From assembly GCA_028023455.1 (NCBI GenBank), contig JAQFVV010012446.1, positions 3,725,501-3,789,500 on the forward strand: a DNA stretch of 64,000 nt, read 5' to 3'. Of the stretch, positions 9,046-19,914 are shown piece by piece (positions within the stretch are counted from its first letter, which is position 1; each line of letters starts with the position of its first letter). The notes beneath the pieces were generated by a model that saw nothing but the letters and a program-made list of their open reading frames with translations, did no database searches and was not told the DNA's origin. The stretch is from Epiperipatus broadwayi. Lineage: Eukaryota; Onychophora; Udeonychophora; Euonychophora; Peripatidae. Position numbers and translations under genes: made by a program.

Positions 9046-10367
9046 TACCATATTATTTCGAATTTAAAGCATCCCAAATTTAAGATGCAGTTGGATTTTA
9101 AGTTCGGGAAATGGGGGAAAAAAATAAGAATGATTTTATTGAAATGTTTACTTAAATAGAAACAGATATAAATACAATAAGCACACCTAATTTATTGTGA
9201 ATCTTCCTTCGATATACTTTCACTTTGAACATCCACACTTTCAGAACTTGAATTCTCATCTTCACTATTTCATCATGATACATTATCTTCAGTGTCATTT
9301 AAATAGTTAGAAATGCAACATTTTAAGAAAGATTTTTTGATAATTTTTTTAGGAATATTTTTCCAAGGTGGCAAAACCCACCGAACTATTGTAGAAAATG
9401 AAGCTCATTTTATTTTACCAATTGGTGTCAAAGAATGATATTCTTGCTTTAACTATGCTTCATAATGGGTTCTCATTCTATTTGTTAAGGGTTTGTTAAC
9501 AAACATATCAAATGGTTGGAGTTTATAAGTCGTACCTGATGGTATTATCAGATCACATGTTTTTTTTACTTTAAGCTTAGCATTATCCAATTGTATGGTA
9601 AACTGCGGCTGAATGTTATAATTTTTTTGTCAATTTTCTTTCATGTATAAAAGTAAATTTTTCTATTAAAATCTGAATCATTCATCTAAAATAATTAATA
9701 TTTTCACAAATTTTCTGGAAAAAATTAAAATTGCATATAAAAAAGATTCTAAAACATTTGTTTTTATTTTGAAATTCAAAACAAAAATATCAGGAACTTT
9801 CAAAATTTATTGATAGATGCTCTCTTGTATAGAGAACAAGAAACAAACAATCGGCATCTTGGAAGGGAAGTTTTTATCACATTCTTAAAACTTTAAATTA
9901 AGGTTATTCCTTACAGATTTCTTGATAATGTAATGGTAAAATTGGAAAAATAACTTTTAAGAAGTTCTAGAATGTTAATTTTCACTTTGAAATTCAAACA
10001 AAGATATTAGGAACTGTCAGAATGATTCATTAGTTGTAAAAAAGTGCTAAAATTACTCAGTACAGTTTTCTCAATAAAATAATGGTAAAATGGGCAAAAT
10101 AATGTTAAAAGTAGCAGTTCAAGTGAGAGTTAAGGCCGTTTACAAAATTTATCCAAAAAATGTTGACATTTTATGTTCAATCTTTTGTCTTTTGATTAAA
10201 AAAGATCTAATGTGCTAAATCGTAACCCTATGTGCATGTAAAGCATAAAGCAAAGAAACGCAGAAATAAGATGTTACTAATTTTCATTTCAAATTTAAGA
10301 TGCACGTCTTTTTTACAGATCCAAAATTTGGAAAAAGAGTGTGTCTTATATTCAAGATAATACAGTA
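9046..10367 (-). mobile_element. pogo/Tigger-type DNA transposon relic (~1.3 kb)
   Basis: The left end TACCATATTATTTCGAATTT and the reverse complement of the right end (TACTGTATTATCTTGAATAT) match as diverged terminal inverted repeats flanked by TA. Just inside, AAATTTAAGATGCA occurs in both halves. A minus-strand transposase tail lies at 9192-9590. The rest (about 9600-10250) is non-coding and contains an imperfect direct repeat of about 200 bp, each half with TTTGAAATTCAAA..AGGAACT. The element is an internally deleted copy. Confidence 0.7.
9192..9590 (-). pseudogene. Tigger/pogo transposase C-terminus
   Basis: One minus-strand frame with only a few stops (TAG/TGA) reads L-I-I-P-S-G-T-T-Y-K-L-Q-P-F-D-M-F-V-N-K-P, then L-T-P-I-G-K-I-K, I-V-R-W-V-L-P-P-W-K-N-I-P and I-I-K-K-S-F-L-K-C-C-I-S-N. 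It ends with an acidic serine-rich tail. This matches the end of the Tigger/CENP-B-related DDE transposases ('IPGG.TSKLQPLDV.VNKPFK', 'W..IP..II..SFKKCGISN'). The catalytic first aspartates and the DNA-binding domains are absent, so it is a dead remnant. Confidence 0.85.
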
Positions 10368-10372
10368 CTAAT

Positions 10373-10890
10373 GGGAAATTTTGTCAAAGTTTTATCCAAA
10401 GGTTATGTATAAACTATATGTTAAACACATTTGACTGCATTGACTTCCACACACATGTAATGTGATTATATTCTTTTTATTAAGCAGCCATACACAGGTT
10501 AGATTATAATATACCTTGAAAATATATTTTATCAGACCATTATTTATCCAGTACATATTATTTACTGAAATTTTTATTATGCTTGTTCAGACAAATCCAC
10601 CCACATAAATTGGCTACTATCATATATTTATCTTTTTAAAAAAAAATAAACAAACAATAACAACCAAATAATTTGTTTGTGTTAATGTGATTTTTTTTAT
10701 TTGTTAATTGTACAATCATAATTTTAGAAGAATAATGGTTAATGATTAATGTTTCGACAATATAAGAATACAATTTGTGTTTATTTTTTTAAAAAGTCAT
10801 TTTCTAATTTGAGATAAATCGTAAATCTGTATACAGTGGTCAAATTTAAGATTGTTTTTCTTTTTTAAAATTATATTTCAAAAAATAAAA
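10373..10890. other. AT-rich non-coding stretch
   Basis: Nothing recognisable beyond palindromic A/T runs around 10620-10700. Confidence 0.4.
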
Positions 10891-10907
10891 ATATCTTTGA
10901 AATATTT

Positions 10908-11012
10908 TTTTTTTCTCATGTGTCGTAGCATCAGCCGGGAAGCGAACCCGCTAACCCGGGACAACTACTTGTAAAGCAGCTATTACTGACCTCTCAAGCA
11001 CCAATGCTTGAC
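10908..11012 (-). mobile_element. tRNA-like SINE (type 2) with 15-bp TSD
   Basis: Minus-strand copy: GTCAAGCATTGG at 11012, the CGAGAGGTCAG A-box-like segment, CTTTACAAG anticodon-like arm, GCGGGTTCGCTTCCCGGC T-arm, and CATGAGAAAA tail. The perfect duplication ATCTTTGAAATATTT flanks it (10893-10907 and 11013-11027), which demonstrates retroposition. Confidence 0.85.
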
Positions 11013-11029
11013 ATCTTTGAAATATTTAA

Positions 11030-12000
11030 ATAAATAGTTACTACAACTTGTTGGAAGGAATAGTAAACTGTCCCAATTGTTGCTAAATTGCTTCCCAAGA
11101 TTGAACTCATTAATTTTATGACCTTCAATTTATGAACTGCTGTAACAATAGATACATTAGGTGTTAGGACTATAAATATTTGCAAAAAAAGAAGAAGTGA
11201 GAATTGACTTTTAGAAATGAAAAAAAGGAATACACGATTGGGGAAGTTTGAGAAGGAGGAGAGGTGGATGAAGAGGGCGCAAAAATAACTTCATTTTAGA
11301 GGCAGTAGTAGAAAGAATGCAGCAGTCTTGTAAAATAAAATGTGAAAGTGATGTGTTGAGTTGGGATAAAATTTGTTCCAGACATCTGTGTTTTTCATAT
11401 GTATATGCAATTAATGAATATGATGATAAAAAGATAATAGGGAATTGGAATCCCGTGGAAGGAAAAATTAAGAAATTATGGAATAGATTAAGAAAGAAGA
11501 GAATAGATACATTTCTATAGGAAAAAATAACGTAGTGGTAAAAATGTGCCCGTTTTAATGGTATAAATATTATTTTTTTGGTATAGATTAAAATTTGAGA
11601 TTGTAGAATAAATTAATATTAATGGGTTGATAATTTAATTATAGACTACTTCCAATGATGGCGAAGACTTATCCTTTGGTCATAGTATCCTATTGCATAG
11701 TTACCCTAACCTGTTATCAAGAAGAGAACCTAACATAAATTGTAATAAATATAAAATATATAAATGCATTTATGAAAACATGTTGCTGATAGAAATATTT
11801 TTTTTCGTACGATATGCATTAATCAATGGATACATAGTGTGGAAAGGGGGAAAGGGTAAAAGCATCTACATAGAAACATATCAGCGATACAAAAAAAAAA
11901 TATTTTAAGATGCGTATTAATTTGAAGTAAGTTTAGAAAACTACATTAAGAATACATGTGTAGATTCCTGAGTTGAACTAGATTTGGATTATAATTTTGT
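11030..12000. other. AT-rich non-coding stretch
   Basis: Short frames here (for example 11317-11520) show no family features and have purine-rich low-complexity composition. I see no gene. Confidence 0.35.
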
Positions 12001-12011
12001 ATTAGTAGATT

Positions 12012-12127
12012 TTTTTTTTTTTTTCATATGTTATAGCATCTGCCGGGACGCGAACCCACAACCGTCTGCAACCAACTACTTGCTTGCAAGGCGGTTGCGA
12101 TGACCTTTCGGCTAACAACACTTGACT
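12012..12127 (-). mobile_element. tRNA-like SINE (type 1) with TSD
   Basis: Minus-strand SINE flanked by ATTAGTAGATT at 12001-12011 and 12128-12138. The oligo-T side (the A tail on the sense strand) is 14 bases or more. The type 1 diagnostic bases GCAAGCAAGTAGTTGG and GGTTGCAGACGG are present. Confidence 0.85.
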
Positions 12128-12172
12128 ATTAGTAGATTTGAGGTAAAATTTTATGAGAGAAGGAAAAAAGAG

Positions 12173-12283
12173 CTTTGTTAGCCGAGAGGTCAGCGCAGTC
12201 GCCTTGCAAGCAAGTAGTTGGTTGCAGACGATTGTGGGTTCGCCTCCCGATCGATGCTATGACATATGAAAAAAAAAAAAAAA
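12173..12283 (+). mobile_element. tRNA-like SINE (type 1), plus strand
   Basis: GTTAGCCGAGAGGTCAGC, GCCTTGCAAGC, GTTGCAGACG, GGGTTCGCCTCCC, then ATGCTATGACATATG and a 15-base A tail. A short AAAAGAGCT duplication is visible on both sides. It faces the minus copy at 12012 with only 45 bp between, which makes a long potential hairpin of two independently inserted SINEs. Confidence 0.85.
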
Positions 12284-12639
12284 GAGCTCAGAGGTATTAA
12301 TGAACTGGAGTTATTTAGAGGGGAGGGGGGTAAATGGTTGGAAAATAACTAAGTCGTAGAAAGTTAAATGTTAAATTCAAATAAATTGTAAAAATTGGTC
12401 ATTAAAATTTTCAGAGAATCGCTATATAAACAACAATACGATAGAATATATATATTTTTAATTCGACTTTTTTTTTTAACAACTAAATGATTTTAAGATT
12501 ATAATAGAAGAAAATGGTGAAAATGAAGAAAATAATTATGAAAGAACTTTATTATTATTTTCGTACTTCCATGATTATATTAAAAATATAAAATGCTTAT
12601 TTAGTAATATATGATTTGATTAAATGGATATCACGACAC

Positions 12640-12705
12640 GAAAAAATTAATTCTGAAGCGAAATTTTTTTTTTCTCAAGTGTCAAAACATCGGCCGGAAT
12701 TTTAT
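12640..12705 (-). mobile_element. Truncated SINE fragment
   Basis: TTTTTCTCAAGTGTCAAAACATCGGCCGG matches the 3' end (minus orientation) of the tRNA-like SINE and then stops abruptly. It is a short, decayed fragment. Confidence 0.45.
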
Positions 12706-12709
12706 TGGC

Positions 12710-14299
12710 GCACATTTACACATGTATGCAAAAGCTATGAGAATTTGGGCGGCGGTTTAGAGGTTTTGATTTTTTTTCTAGTGGAAAAAACAAAAACAAT
12801 TTGAATCGAATTGACAATTGCAAGCATCGAAATTGATATAATTAGTTTAGTAAGCAAAGCCGTACTATCTCAAAGCTTTCGCTAAAATAATATATTATTA
12901 ACAATTATTGTTGTATATTGTCTGTTTTAATAAAAAAAAGTTTTATAACACTATAACTTTTTTTTTTACGATATTTTTGAAATGCTTGCTAAATCTATCT
13001 GGCGATAGGCTTCTCCTTTAATTTAATATATATTATACTGTATTTATTACTTTGGATAAAGTCCTCGGATATATATTTTTTAATGCGGCCCTTCGTTATA
13101 GTTTTAAACTGTCAGCATCTTTTAAATTTGATTTCTGACTTGCTTAATTCTGACCCTTACCCTTTTATCTCTTTTGTATTACACCGTAAAAATCTTATAA
13201 GTGTAAATTAATACTTAACAGGTATATATGCACACACACGTAAAGTAAGTATTATCGCTGTGGTGGCATCGGATCCTTCTTCGCATTTTGTATCTGGTCT
13301 CTTCTCCCTCTATCTTGCCTAAAATATTTATTTATAAGTTAAATTACTATGTTCTCTATTGAAAGACATTTATAAAAAGTGCTTGTATGCGTGATAAGGT
13401 TGTAAAGGCTATAGACATTATTACAATAATTTCGCTAGATTGTTAACTATAAGAGCTTGTAATAAATCTTTCATTATTTTTCTAAGTCATTTATCAGTAT
13501 TTACATTTCAGTCATTTAAGAATATATACATTGTTTATCATTATAGCGTTGCTATTATTGTTGCAAATATAATACGTTTCAAATGAAAAGAAGAAAATGT
13601 TAAAGGAAAAAAAAATCATTTTGATGCTTAACTAGGAAAATATTTTCTCTTTTGGTTATTCAAATTTTTAATTGAGGTTGCATGCTGTGGTCTTATGTCA
13701 ATCCCTGTATCCCTAAAGTGGATCGGTCCACCACTGCCACCTGTCTCTTGGTTTTATGTTGTTGCATTTGTTCATATTACTGCTATATCTGATAAGTAGT
13801 TGTATGGCTGTTTGAATGATAAAGAAGCGTTTGCTATCGAGCAATTTGAGCGGGTCCATTCCATTTTGCAGGAAGCAAGGGTAGGGCAGCTTATCTCAGG
13901 GAGGAGAAGTTTAGGAAATTTAATTTTTTCTTGTCTTATTAAAAACGAAGATTATCATTGACCTCAGAATTGCGCGGGTAAATTGGAGCCGTTAGCATCA
14001 GGAAGTGTTATATTTGCGTAAAACTACATTTTGTTCCATTTCCTCTGCGTTCTACCTCTTTGGGAGTTATTTCTGATGGTGGGCCATATATTAAAAATCT
14101 AATCATTTGTGAAGAGAGTTGAAGGAATGGAGTTTGACCACTGAGGAATGCCATTCACCACTTGGAGAGAAAAAAAATCTTTTAGGCATTGTTTTGGACG
14201 TACTCTGTCTTGAAAACTATTTTTCCCTCTTTAAAAAATTATATTCTAGAGAGAGAGAAAAAATCATCATTTATTTGTTAATTGTATGTTGGATCAATC
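12710..14299. other. Repeat-poor stretch upstream of an exon candidate
   Basis: This stretch shows none of the dispersed repeats that fill the rest of the window. It has more CpG and mixed-base sequence (for example 13680-14110, with TTGCGCGGGTAAATTGG and GTGGATCGGTCCAC). It could hold a promoter or 5' UTR for the exon candidate at 14300. I see no TATA box that I would defend. A minus-strand open stretch after an ATTTTAG acceptor at about 13318-13240 is possible but weak. Confidence 0.35.
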
Positions 14300-14424
14300 A
14301 TGGAGAAATGTGAACGAAAATCTACCCGGTTTTCATTTAAAAAAAAACATAAAGAATCAGCCGAAAAAAGAGAGGCCGAAAAAAATGATGCTAAATTAGC
14401 TTATGATAAACTCACCTTCGTCAG
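14300..14424 (+). CDS. Candidate first coding exon (41 codons) of an unknown gene
   Basis: ATG at 14300 in context ATCATGG is the first ATG after an in-frame stop (14279). The frame reads M-E-K-C-E-R-K-S-T-R-F-S-F-K-K-K-H-K-E-S, then A-E-K-R-E-A-E-K-N-D-A-K-L-A-Y-D-K-L-T-F-V. It ends exactly at a strong splice donor (CAG|GTAAGA at 14424/14425), leaving phase 2. Codons include GCC, ACC, CGG and CGA, unlike the A/T-only codons of chance frames nearby. The product is a highly charged, lysine-rich N-terminus with a probable helical K/E segment. I do not recognise the protein, and I could not identify the next exon. It could still be chance. Confidence 0.4.
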
Positions 14425-14429
14425 GTAAG

Positions 14430-15360
14430 AAAAATATTTCTTTTTTTCATATTTTGCAGTGTTGGCATTCAAAAATTAACCCATATATTAAAGCCAGAGT
14501 TACATTTTCAGCTGTGTTTTCAGTTGAAATAATATATTTTAAAACTAACGCTTGTTTCTATGGTGGCGTAGCGCCGATACCCTTTTCTCGATGTTTGTTG
14601 ATGTTTTTAATTGCAATTTTTTTAAGTGATTTTATATTTGATTATTGGATATTTGTTACATATTAATTCATTTTAGATTGTTAAACTTGCTTGAAGGTAT
14701 ATAATTTTATTTAGAAATAGATGTTTTCTTGAGCGATTTTTTTGAGTGAAATAATCCCTTTCTAAATTAATGTGTATCTCAACAGTTAGATAACCTTATT
14801 TTATATTTAACAGTTTTCTTCACTTTCCGGTCTTATTGAAAAAGTATACAAATTAAAGCCAGCAGGTGGAGTTGTTACTAAAAGTGTTTTATTGTTGTTA
14901 TGAAAAAGATTCAAAGTTTAGAGAAGCTAACTGGAGATTAGTTTATTTCTTTTAGAATAATAACGGCGATATAAAAAAGTTATGTAATTGTTTCGTACAA
15001 GGGGCTTTAAATAATTTTTAAACTGCAAATCATCGTTGTGGAGTAATAATTAAACAATGACATTATGGGGGAGAAAAACGTATCGTGCTATTTTATTATA
15101 CAAGACATTTAACTATGTTATTTGTTGACAATTGTTGTGGGGTTAGATTGGGATGAGATTAACTTCGTGCAAGTCATTTGATTTTATTTACGACTTTTAA
15201 ACTTATTTAGAATAACATATAGTTTATAGGAACTACAAAAAACAAATGTATATATAGATAACAAATAGAAAAAATCGTTGTCAAGTAGTTTTTTTTTTAT
15301 TTCAATAGGAATTGAAAAAATTATCATTATCACCCTTATTGTCAAACATCAGTTTACTCC
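14430..15360. other. Putative intron sequence, no repeats recognised
   Basis: AT-rich DNA following the donor at 14425. An open stretch after TTTAACAG (about 14815-14900) has a plausible acceptor, but its phase does not fit the 14300 exon, so I do not call it. Confidence 0.3.
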
Positions 15361-15369
15361 AGGAAGAAA

Positions 15370-16135
15370 ATTTCTTGGAGTTTCTCCAATTCTTCTTTTT
15401 CACTCACATTTTCTTCATTTTCTATCTCACACGAGGTCTCTTTCTAGGTCTCTTATAATCTCTCGAGATTCAATTTAAGATTTCAGCAGTACATTTGGTG
15501 TCACATTTTGGTGTCAGGGAATCCTAATTTTTTGTCACATTTTGGTGTCAGGGAATTTTGTTTGTTTTCTCATCCATACATTTTTATTTCTATCCCTTTT
15601 TGTTAAACCCAACTTAAATATTTCCATGTTTTGCAATGGGATCTGAACTGTCTGTTTTGCTCTTCTATTAAATGACTTAGACTCAGATCCATAAATATAC
15701 ACTAGTAAACTATGTAATTAAAATACTTTATTTTTAAGCTTATAATCATATTTCTTTTTAATTAAGTTATTTCTGTTAAAAGCACTTCATTTAAATTTAA
15801 TTCTATGTTTAATTTGATCTATTATGTCTTCCTCCATATTACTAATCTAATTCATTAATACCAATTTCTTTACTTTCTATTCTAATTAGTTACTATCAAT
15901 TTTTTATTTTCTGCTTTTTAGCATTTCTTTTTAAATATTCTTTATTGCTTTTTTTCTGATAACTTTGGAAACTCAGAAAGCATTATTTGCAAAAATAATC
16001 ATATCATCCATAAAATCTAATTGGCTTAAATAATCTTCATTATTTTTGTTCTGTTGGTTTTCTACTTTAATCCACAGAATAATTCTCATAAAATGCATAT
16101 AAAATATTTTGGAGATATGTACTGGTCTTTTCTTT
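15370..16135 (-). pseudogene. RTE-like LINE, RT end and C-terminal tail (decayed)
   Basis: Minus strand, many frameshifts. The RT FADD-containing block falls at about 15975-16020 (AAATCTAATTGGCTTAAATAA is the complement of the S-H-L-D-F region). The segment meaning 'dated/older tail' at 15640-15690 matches the copies at 46150 and 52495. The R-x-R-K-R-P/T-S-C-V tail region lies near 15370-15480. Its order is the same as in the other minus-strand LINE copies. Confidence 0.6.
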
Positions 16136-16154
16136 AAACTCTCAATATTTGGAG

Positions 16155-16252
16155 TGAGTTACTATGTTATATATATATATATATATATGAGTGTCTGCGT
16201 TTGGAAGCGAGCTACTATGTTATATATATATATATATATCTGAGTGTCTGTG
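16155..16252. repeat. Two tandem 53-bp units with (AT)n
   Basis: GAGTTACTATGTT-(AT)n-GAGTGTCTGCGTTTGGAAGC is followed by GAGCTACTATGTT-(AT)n-CTGAGTGTCTGTGTT. This is a local tandem duplication that carries its own microsatellite. Confidence 0.75.
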
Positions 16253-16369
16253 TTAAAAATGATGTCTAGATCTGAAATTCAAAACAGAAACAATATATTT
16301 TCAGATGAGTATTTTTCAAGAAAAGATACAATGCAGTTCTGAACGAATACTAAACAATAAATCAAGGGG

Positions 16370-16960
16370 ATTCTGATCTCAGACGTTTAAGCTCCTTACA
16401 GTCATCTACTTTATCTAATATAACCGATACACATGAACACATACATGTGAAAATGATACATGATGTCCAATATATGTATTTCATGATGAACCAGCACTCA
16501 TCAGTTGGCCCAAATCATCATCTCCCACACATATAATCAGTGCTTGGTTAATATTAAGATAGCATGTCTACACACTTTAATGGACAGGCTCTACTTTCCC
16601 AGCTCTTCGGCCATTTGTATCACTGGACTGACTATAATATTGACATCATCAAAGGCTTTGAGCATTTCCATCATCATATTTTCAGTGGTATGGATGGCTG
16701 GAGAGTGGAGGAGGATTGAAGGCTGTCCATTAAAGTGTGTAGATTTGCTATCTTCCTATAAACCAAGCATGGATTATATATATATGTGGGGAAGAGGTGA
16801 CCCAGACCAACCGATAAGTTCTGGTTTAGCATGAAATATGCATATTGGAGATCATTTATTTTTTTTCACATGTATGTGATCATGTGTATCGGTTATATTG
16901 AATAGAGGGGTGATCTTAGAGAGCTTGAAAATCTGAGTTCAAATTCCCTTTAATTATATC
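16370..16960. repeat. Family D inverted pair
   Basis: A minus copy (about 16370-16620) faces a plus copy (about 16690-16960). Both share the GTCCATTAAAGTGTG..TTTGCTATCTT start, the core and the AATCTGAGTTCAAATTCCC end. The minus copy keeps an intact CTGATGA box, while the plus copy has CCGATAA. They meet tail-inward around GCCATTTGTATCAC, like the foldbacks of family A. Confidence 0.7.
16471..16510 (-). ncRNA. Hammerhead, family D, partly decayed stem II
   Basis: Minus strand: CCAA, CTGATGA, TGCT..ATCA (weak stem II), GAA, ATACATAT, A, TTGG. The core boxes and the 4-bp inner stem I are complete. Stem II has lost two pairs through a deletion or substitution in GGTTCATCAT, so activity is doubtful. 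Confidence 0.45.
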
Positions 16961-17164
16961 TAGGTTAAGTATATATACTATACTTGTATTTCAATATTAA
17001 ACAATAAATAATTATCTTGCTAGTCATAATTGATGGATATAGTTTATCCGATATATTTTATTATGAGTACCAATATATTGATTAAAGAAATAATATAGCA
17101 AAAATAATGATGTGTCTCTTTATTACCAGTGTGGGAAAGAACATTCACATGTGTATTGAGTTCA

Positions 17165-17590
17165 TGGTTTAGTTGACCCTGCGTAGTTTGACGCACTTGG
17201 TATAGCATTCAACTTGGGATAAGGAGGTTGCTGGATTGATTTTGGTGCTCACAGTTGTAGTGCTCGAACTTCTTATGCATTCCTGAGCAGTAAAGCCATG
17301 CCTGCGCAGTTTGGCACAATTGGTAATGCAGCCAACCTGGGGATCGAAGGTCCCAGAATTGAATCCGATGCTCGCAGTTCTGGAATTTCAAATTCTTATG
17401 AATTCCAGAGCAATAAAGCCATATGTGGTTTTTTTGACCAGTGTGGTTTGGTGCAGTTGGTAGAGTGTCCCACTTTAGGATTGGGAAGTCTCAGGATCTA
17501 TTCTGGTGCTTGCAGGTCTGACATTCACACTTCTTATGAACTCTCAAGCAATAAAGTATATAACCTTTTTTATGGTTTAGTTTTTAGTGC
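17165..17590 (+). repeat. Three tandem tRNA-derived units (~125-140 bp)
   Basis: Each unit has GCGCAGTTTGGCACAATTGG-like A-box sequence, a GATCGAAGGTCCCAGAATTGAATCC-like B-box region, then GGTGCTCGCAGTTCTG..CTTATGAATTCCAGAGCAATAAAGCC. They are homologous to the old units at 7890-8545 but richer in GC. Confidence 0.7.
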
Positions 17591-17637
17591 CACATCTTAA
17601 TACCATTTAGCTCAGAATCAGAGTTATTTGCCTACAT

Positions 17638-18217
17638 CAGGCATGGGAAAATAGCAGACTGAGGGCTACATGTGGCCCACTAAGAGTTTTTATGCGGCCC
17701 GTTAATACCGTTTAGCTCAGAATAAGAGTTATTTGCCTACATCAGGCATAGGCAAATAGCAGACTGAGTTTTTATGCGGCCCATTAAAGACAATCAGAAA
17801 AATCTGCCTTGAACTGAGATTTTCTTCCCATGCGTGACCGAAGATTTGTCTCTTACTTTCCACTAGGATGGCCATGTCAATACACATGCACAGTGTAGAT
17901 ATGATATGTAGGTTTTTTCCAGTTGATCTGGTTAATTTCAATTTTGTCTTTGCATTAGCAAAAATATATACATTTCCAACTTTAGTGAAACCATAAATCC
18001 TCTGAAAAAATGTAAAATCGGTGATGAATGTCGTGTGTTTAATGAAGAATGGACAAACAAATATTTCTTTGGTAATACAGTGCATAAAGCAGTGTGTTTA
18101 TTGTATCATGAAAAAAAGATGCGGCCCTCTGCGAACCATAGCTTCCACAAAGTGGCCCCCAATGTGGCCCTCTGCCAACCTCTGTGGCCCCAGAGTCAAA
18201 ACAATTGTCCACCCCTG
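17638..18217. mobile_element. hAT-type non-autonomous DNA transposon with GCCTACAT duplication
   Basis: The left end CAGGCATGGG..GGCCCAC and right end GTGGCCCC..GTCCACCCCTG are diverged hAT-like inverted termini with subterminal GGCCC repeats. The 8-bp duplication GCCTACAT flanks it at 17630-17637 and 18218-18225, and 8 bp is the hAT signature. The left ~105 bp, including the duplicated GCCTACAT (17735-17742), is repeated in tandem, so the left end is doubled. The 118-codon minus frame inside (17729-18085) has no transposase features that I can recognise. Confidence 0.8.
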
Positions 18218-18229
18218 GCCTACATCATT

Positions 18230-19905
18230 TTTTAAAAATAGAATTTCATTCTATTCACACTTACACCCTCTCAACGAGAGCAAAAAGTACTTCTTTACAG
18301 TGTTTTAGAGATAAAAAAAAGTATAAAGATGTATCTGGTAAGATATTAACATTATTTAATAAATCTGTGAGGAAAAAAATATTGATGTAATCAGTACTAA
18401 TGGTGATGACTGCATTCCCTACATATGGAAAAATAAAGCCTGAAAGAACTACTGTGGAAATTTTTACTACTTGAGAGAGATCCCTTTTGACATCATAAAA
18501 GAATTATAGCTAAAAAAAAATTATGCATACAGCAGTTATGGCTGAGATATGAATACCACAGTGCAGAAATAGAGATTCACAAGCATAGGAATTGGGTTAT
18601 GGTTGACTAGAAGCATGCTATGTGGTCAGTCAAATCTTTTTTCAAAATCATAAGGAGGAATTATGTATAATGATCATCTTTAAGAAAAAGCCTTGTCCAC
18701 AAGTCTATTTTCTCCCATATCTTGTTTGATTTTACTGTTGAATTTGAGCATGCATGTCATGACTTTTTTTGACCAAGTCATTGTTTTGTAAGACCACATT
18801 ATGATTGATGTCTGCTTGAGCCTTTTATGGAGCAGATTTATTTTAGATGCATTCTTAAACAACGCTACCGACATCCGAAATGGAAATACTCAAATTAATC
18901 AAATATTGTTTGCAAGAGCATGAGGATGATGTTATATGGTTTCCATGGTTTCTCTAATCACCTGGACATTGGGTCTCTCTGAGAATCTAGTTGTGTTTTT
19001 TCATGAAGAATGGCTTTAAAAAGAAGACAAGATGAAACAATATGCTCTCGACAATCAGCTTAAATCTTTTCATTTATCATGATTGCTCTTCATTCATCTT
19101 TCTAATTCTATGTCTTTTATCAATGATAATATTCTCACGTGTTTATCTTTACTACTGTAGCAATTAACAATCATCTTTAAACATATAAAATTAAACCAAC
19201 ATTTTTATTTTTAATATATTTTTCTATCTTTCTTATCCACTTTGTCGAATGTCTTTTTTTTTAAGCTCAGTTAAAAACTGTATGAGGTGTATGCTGCCAT
19301 AAATTCTAATCTATCAAACATGTTCTATTTGCTTTTTGTGACTCTGATGTTAAAGTACCCTTTTTAGAATATTACTAGCACTAACTGCACATTATTATAT
19401 GTTGAACATGTTTCTGCAGCTTTCTTTCATAGAATTCTTGTTGAATTATTAAAACTTAAATCTTGTTTCATTATTACAATCAAGGTGTTAAAAGTAAGAT
19501 GCCGTCTCCAGCCTTGTATTGCTAATTATGAGTTTAATAACTCTTAATTGCCATATTCCATCTGGTTGCTAAATTGATTTCATTCTGAATAACCAACAAT
19601 GTTGACAAAGGTATGCTTATAAACACCAGAGCAGCTAAGAATAGGTGGATGCACTATTCTTGATCCTTTGTTTAACATCTGGAGTGCTTTTAAATCATAG
19701 CCTGGGAGAGAGTGATTTACTTCCTTTGTTTACCTACGCAGTGAGCTATGTTTAATTTAAAATTCTTGCTATATTATACCTATTATTATATGCATACAGT
19801 ATTAATTTCTTTATCAATCACTTTTAAAAAAAAATTGTCAATTTTACTTTTTGACATTTAATATCTAAATATTTGAAAACCAGGCACTCTTCAGAAACCT
19901 AGAGC
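18230..19905. other. Non-coding stretch, nothing recognised
   Basis: AT-rich with several short frames and no clear repeat or gene signals. It may contain old unrecognised elements. Confidence 0.3.
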
Positions 19906-19914
19906 TTAATTGTA

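Noticed and set aside
13239-13318. Minus-strand terminal exon after ATTTTAG (33 codons)
   Set aside because: The open frame is short, runs into a CA-repeat-derived segment that also occurs at 57536, and has no supporting polyA signal in a good position.
14815-14900. Second exon after TTTAACAG for the 14300 gene
   Set aside because: The open frame is in phase 0 while the 14300 exon ends in phase 2. Joining them gives an early stop.
16801-16860. Plus-strand family D ribozyme at 16801
   Set aside because: The first core box is CCGATAA and stem II is broken. It is too decayed to list as an RNA feature.
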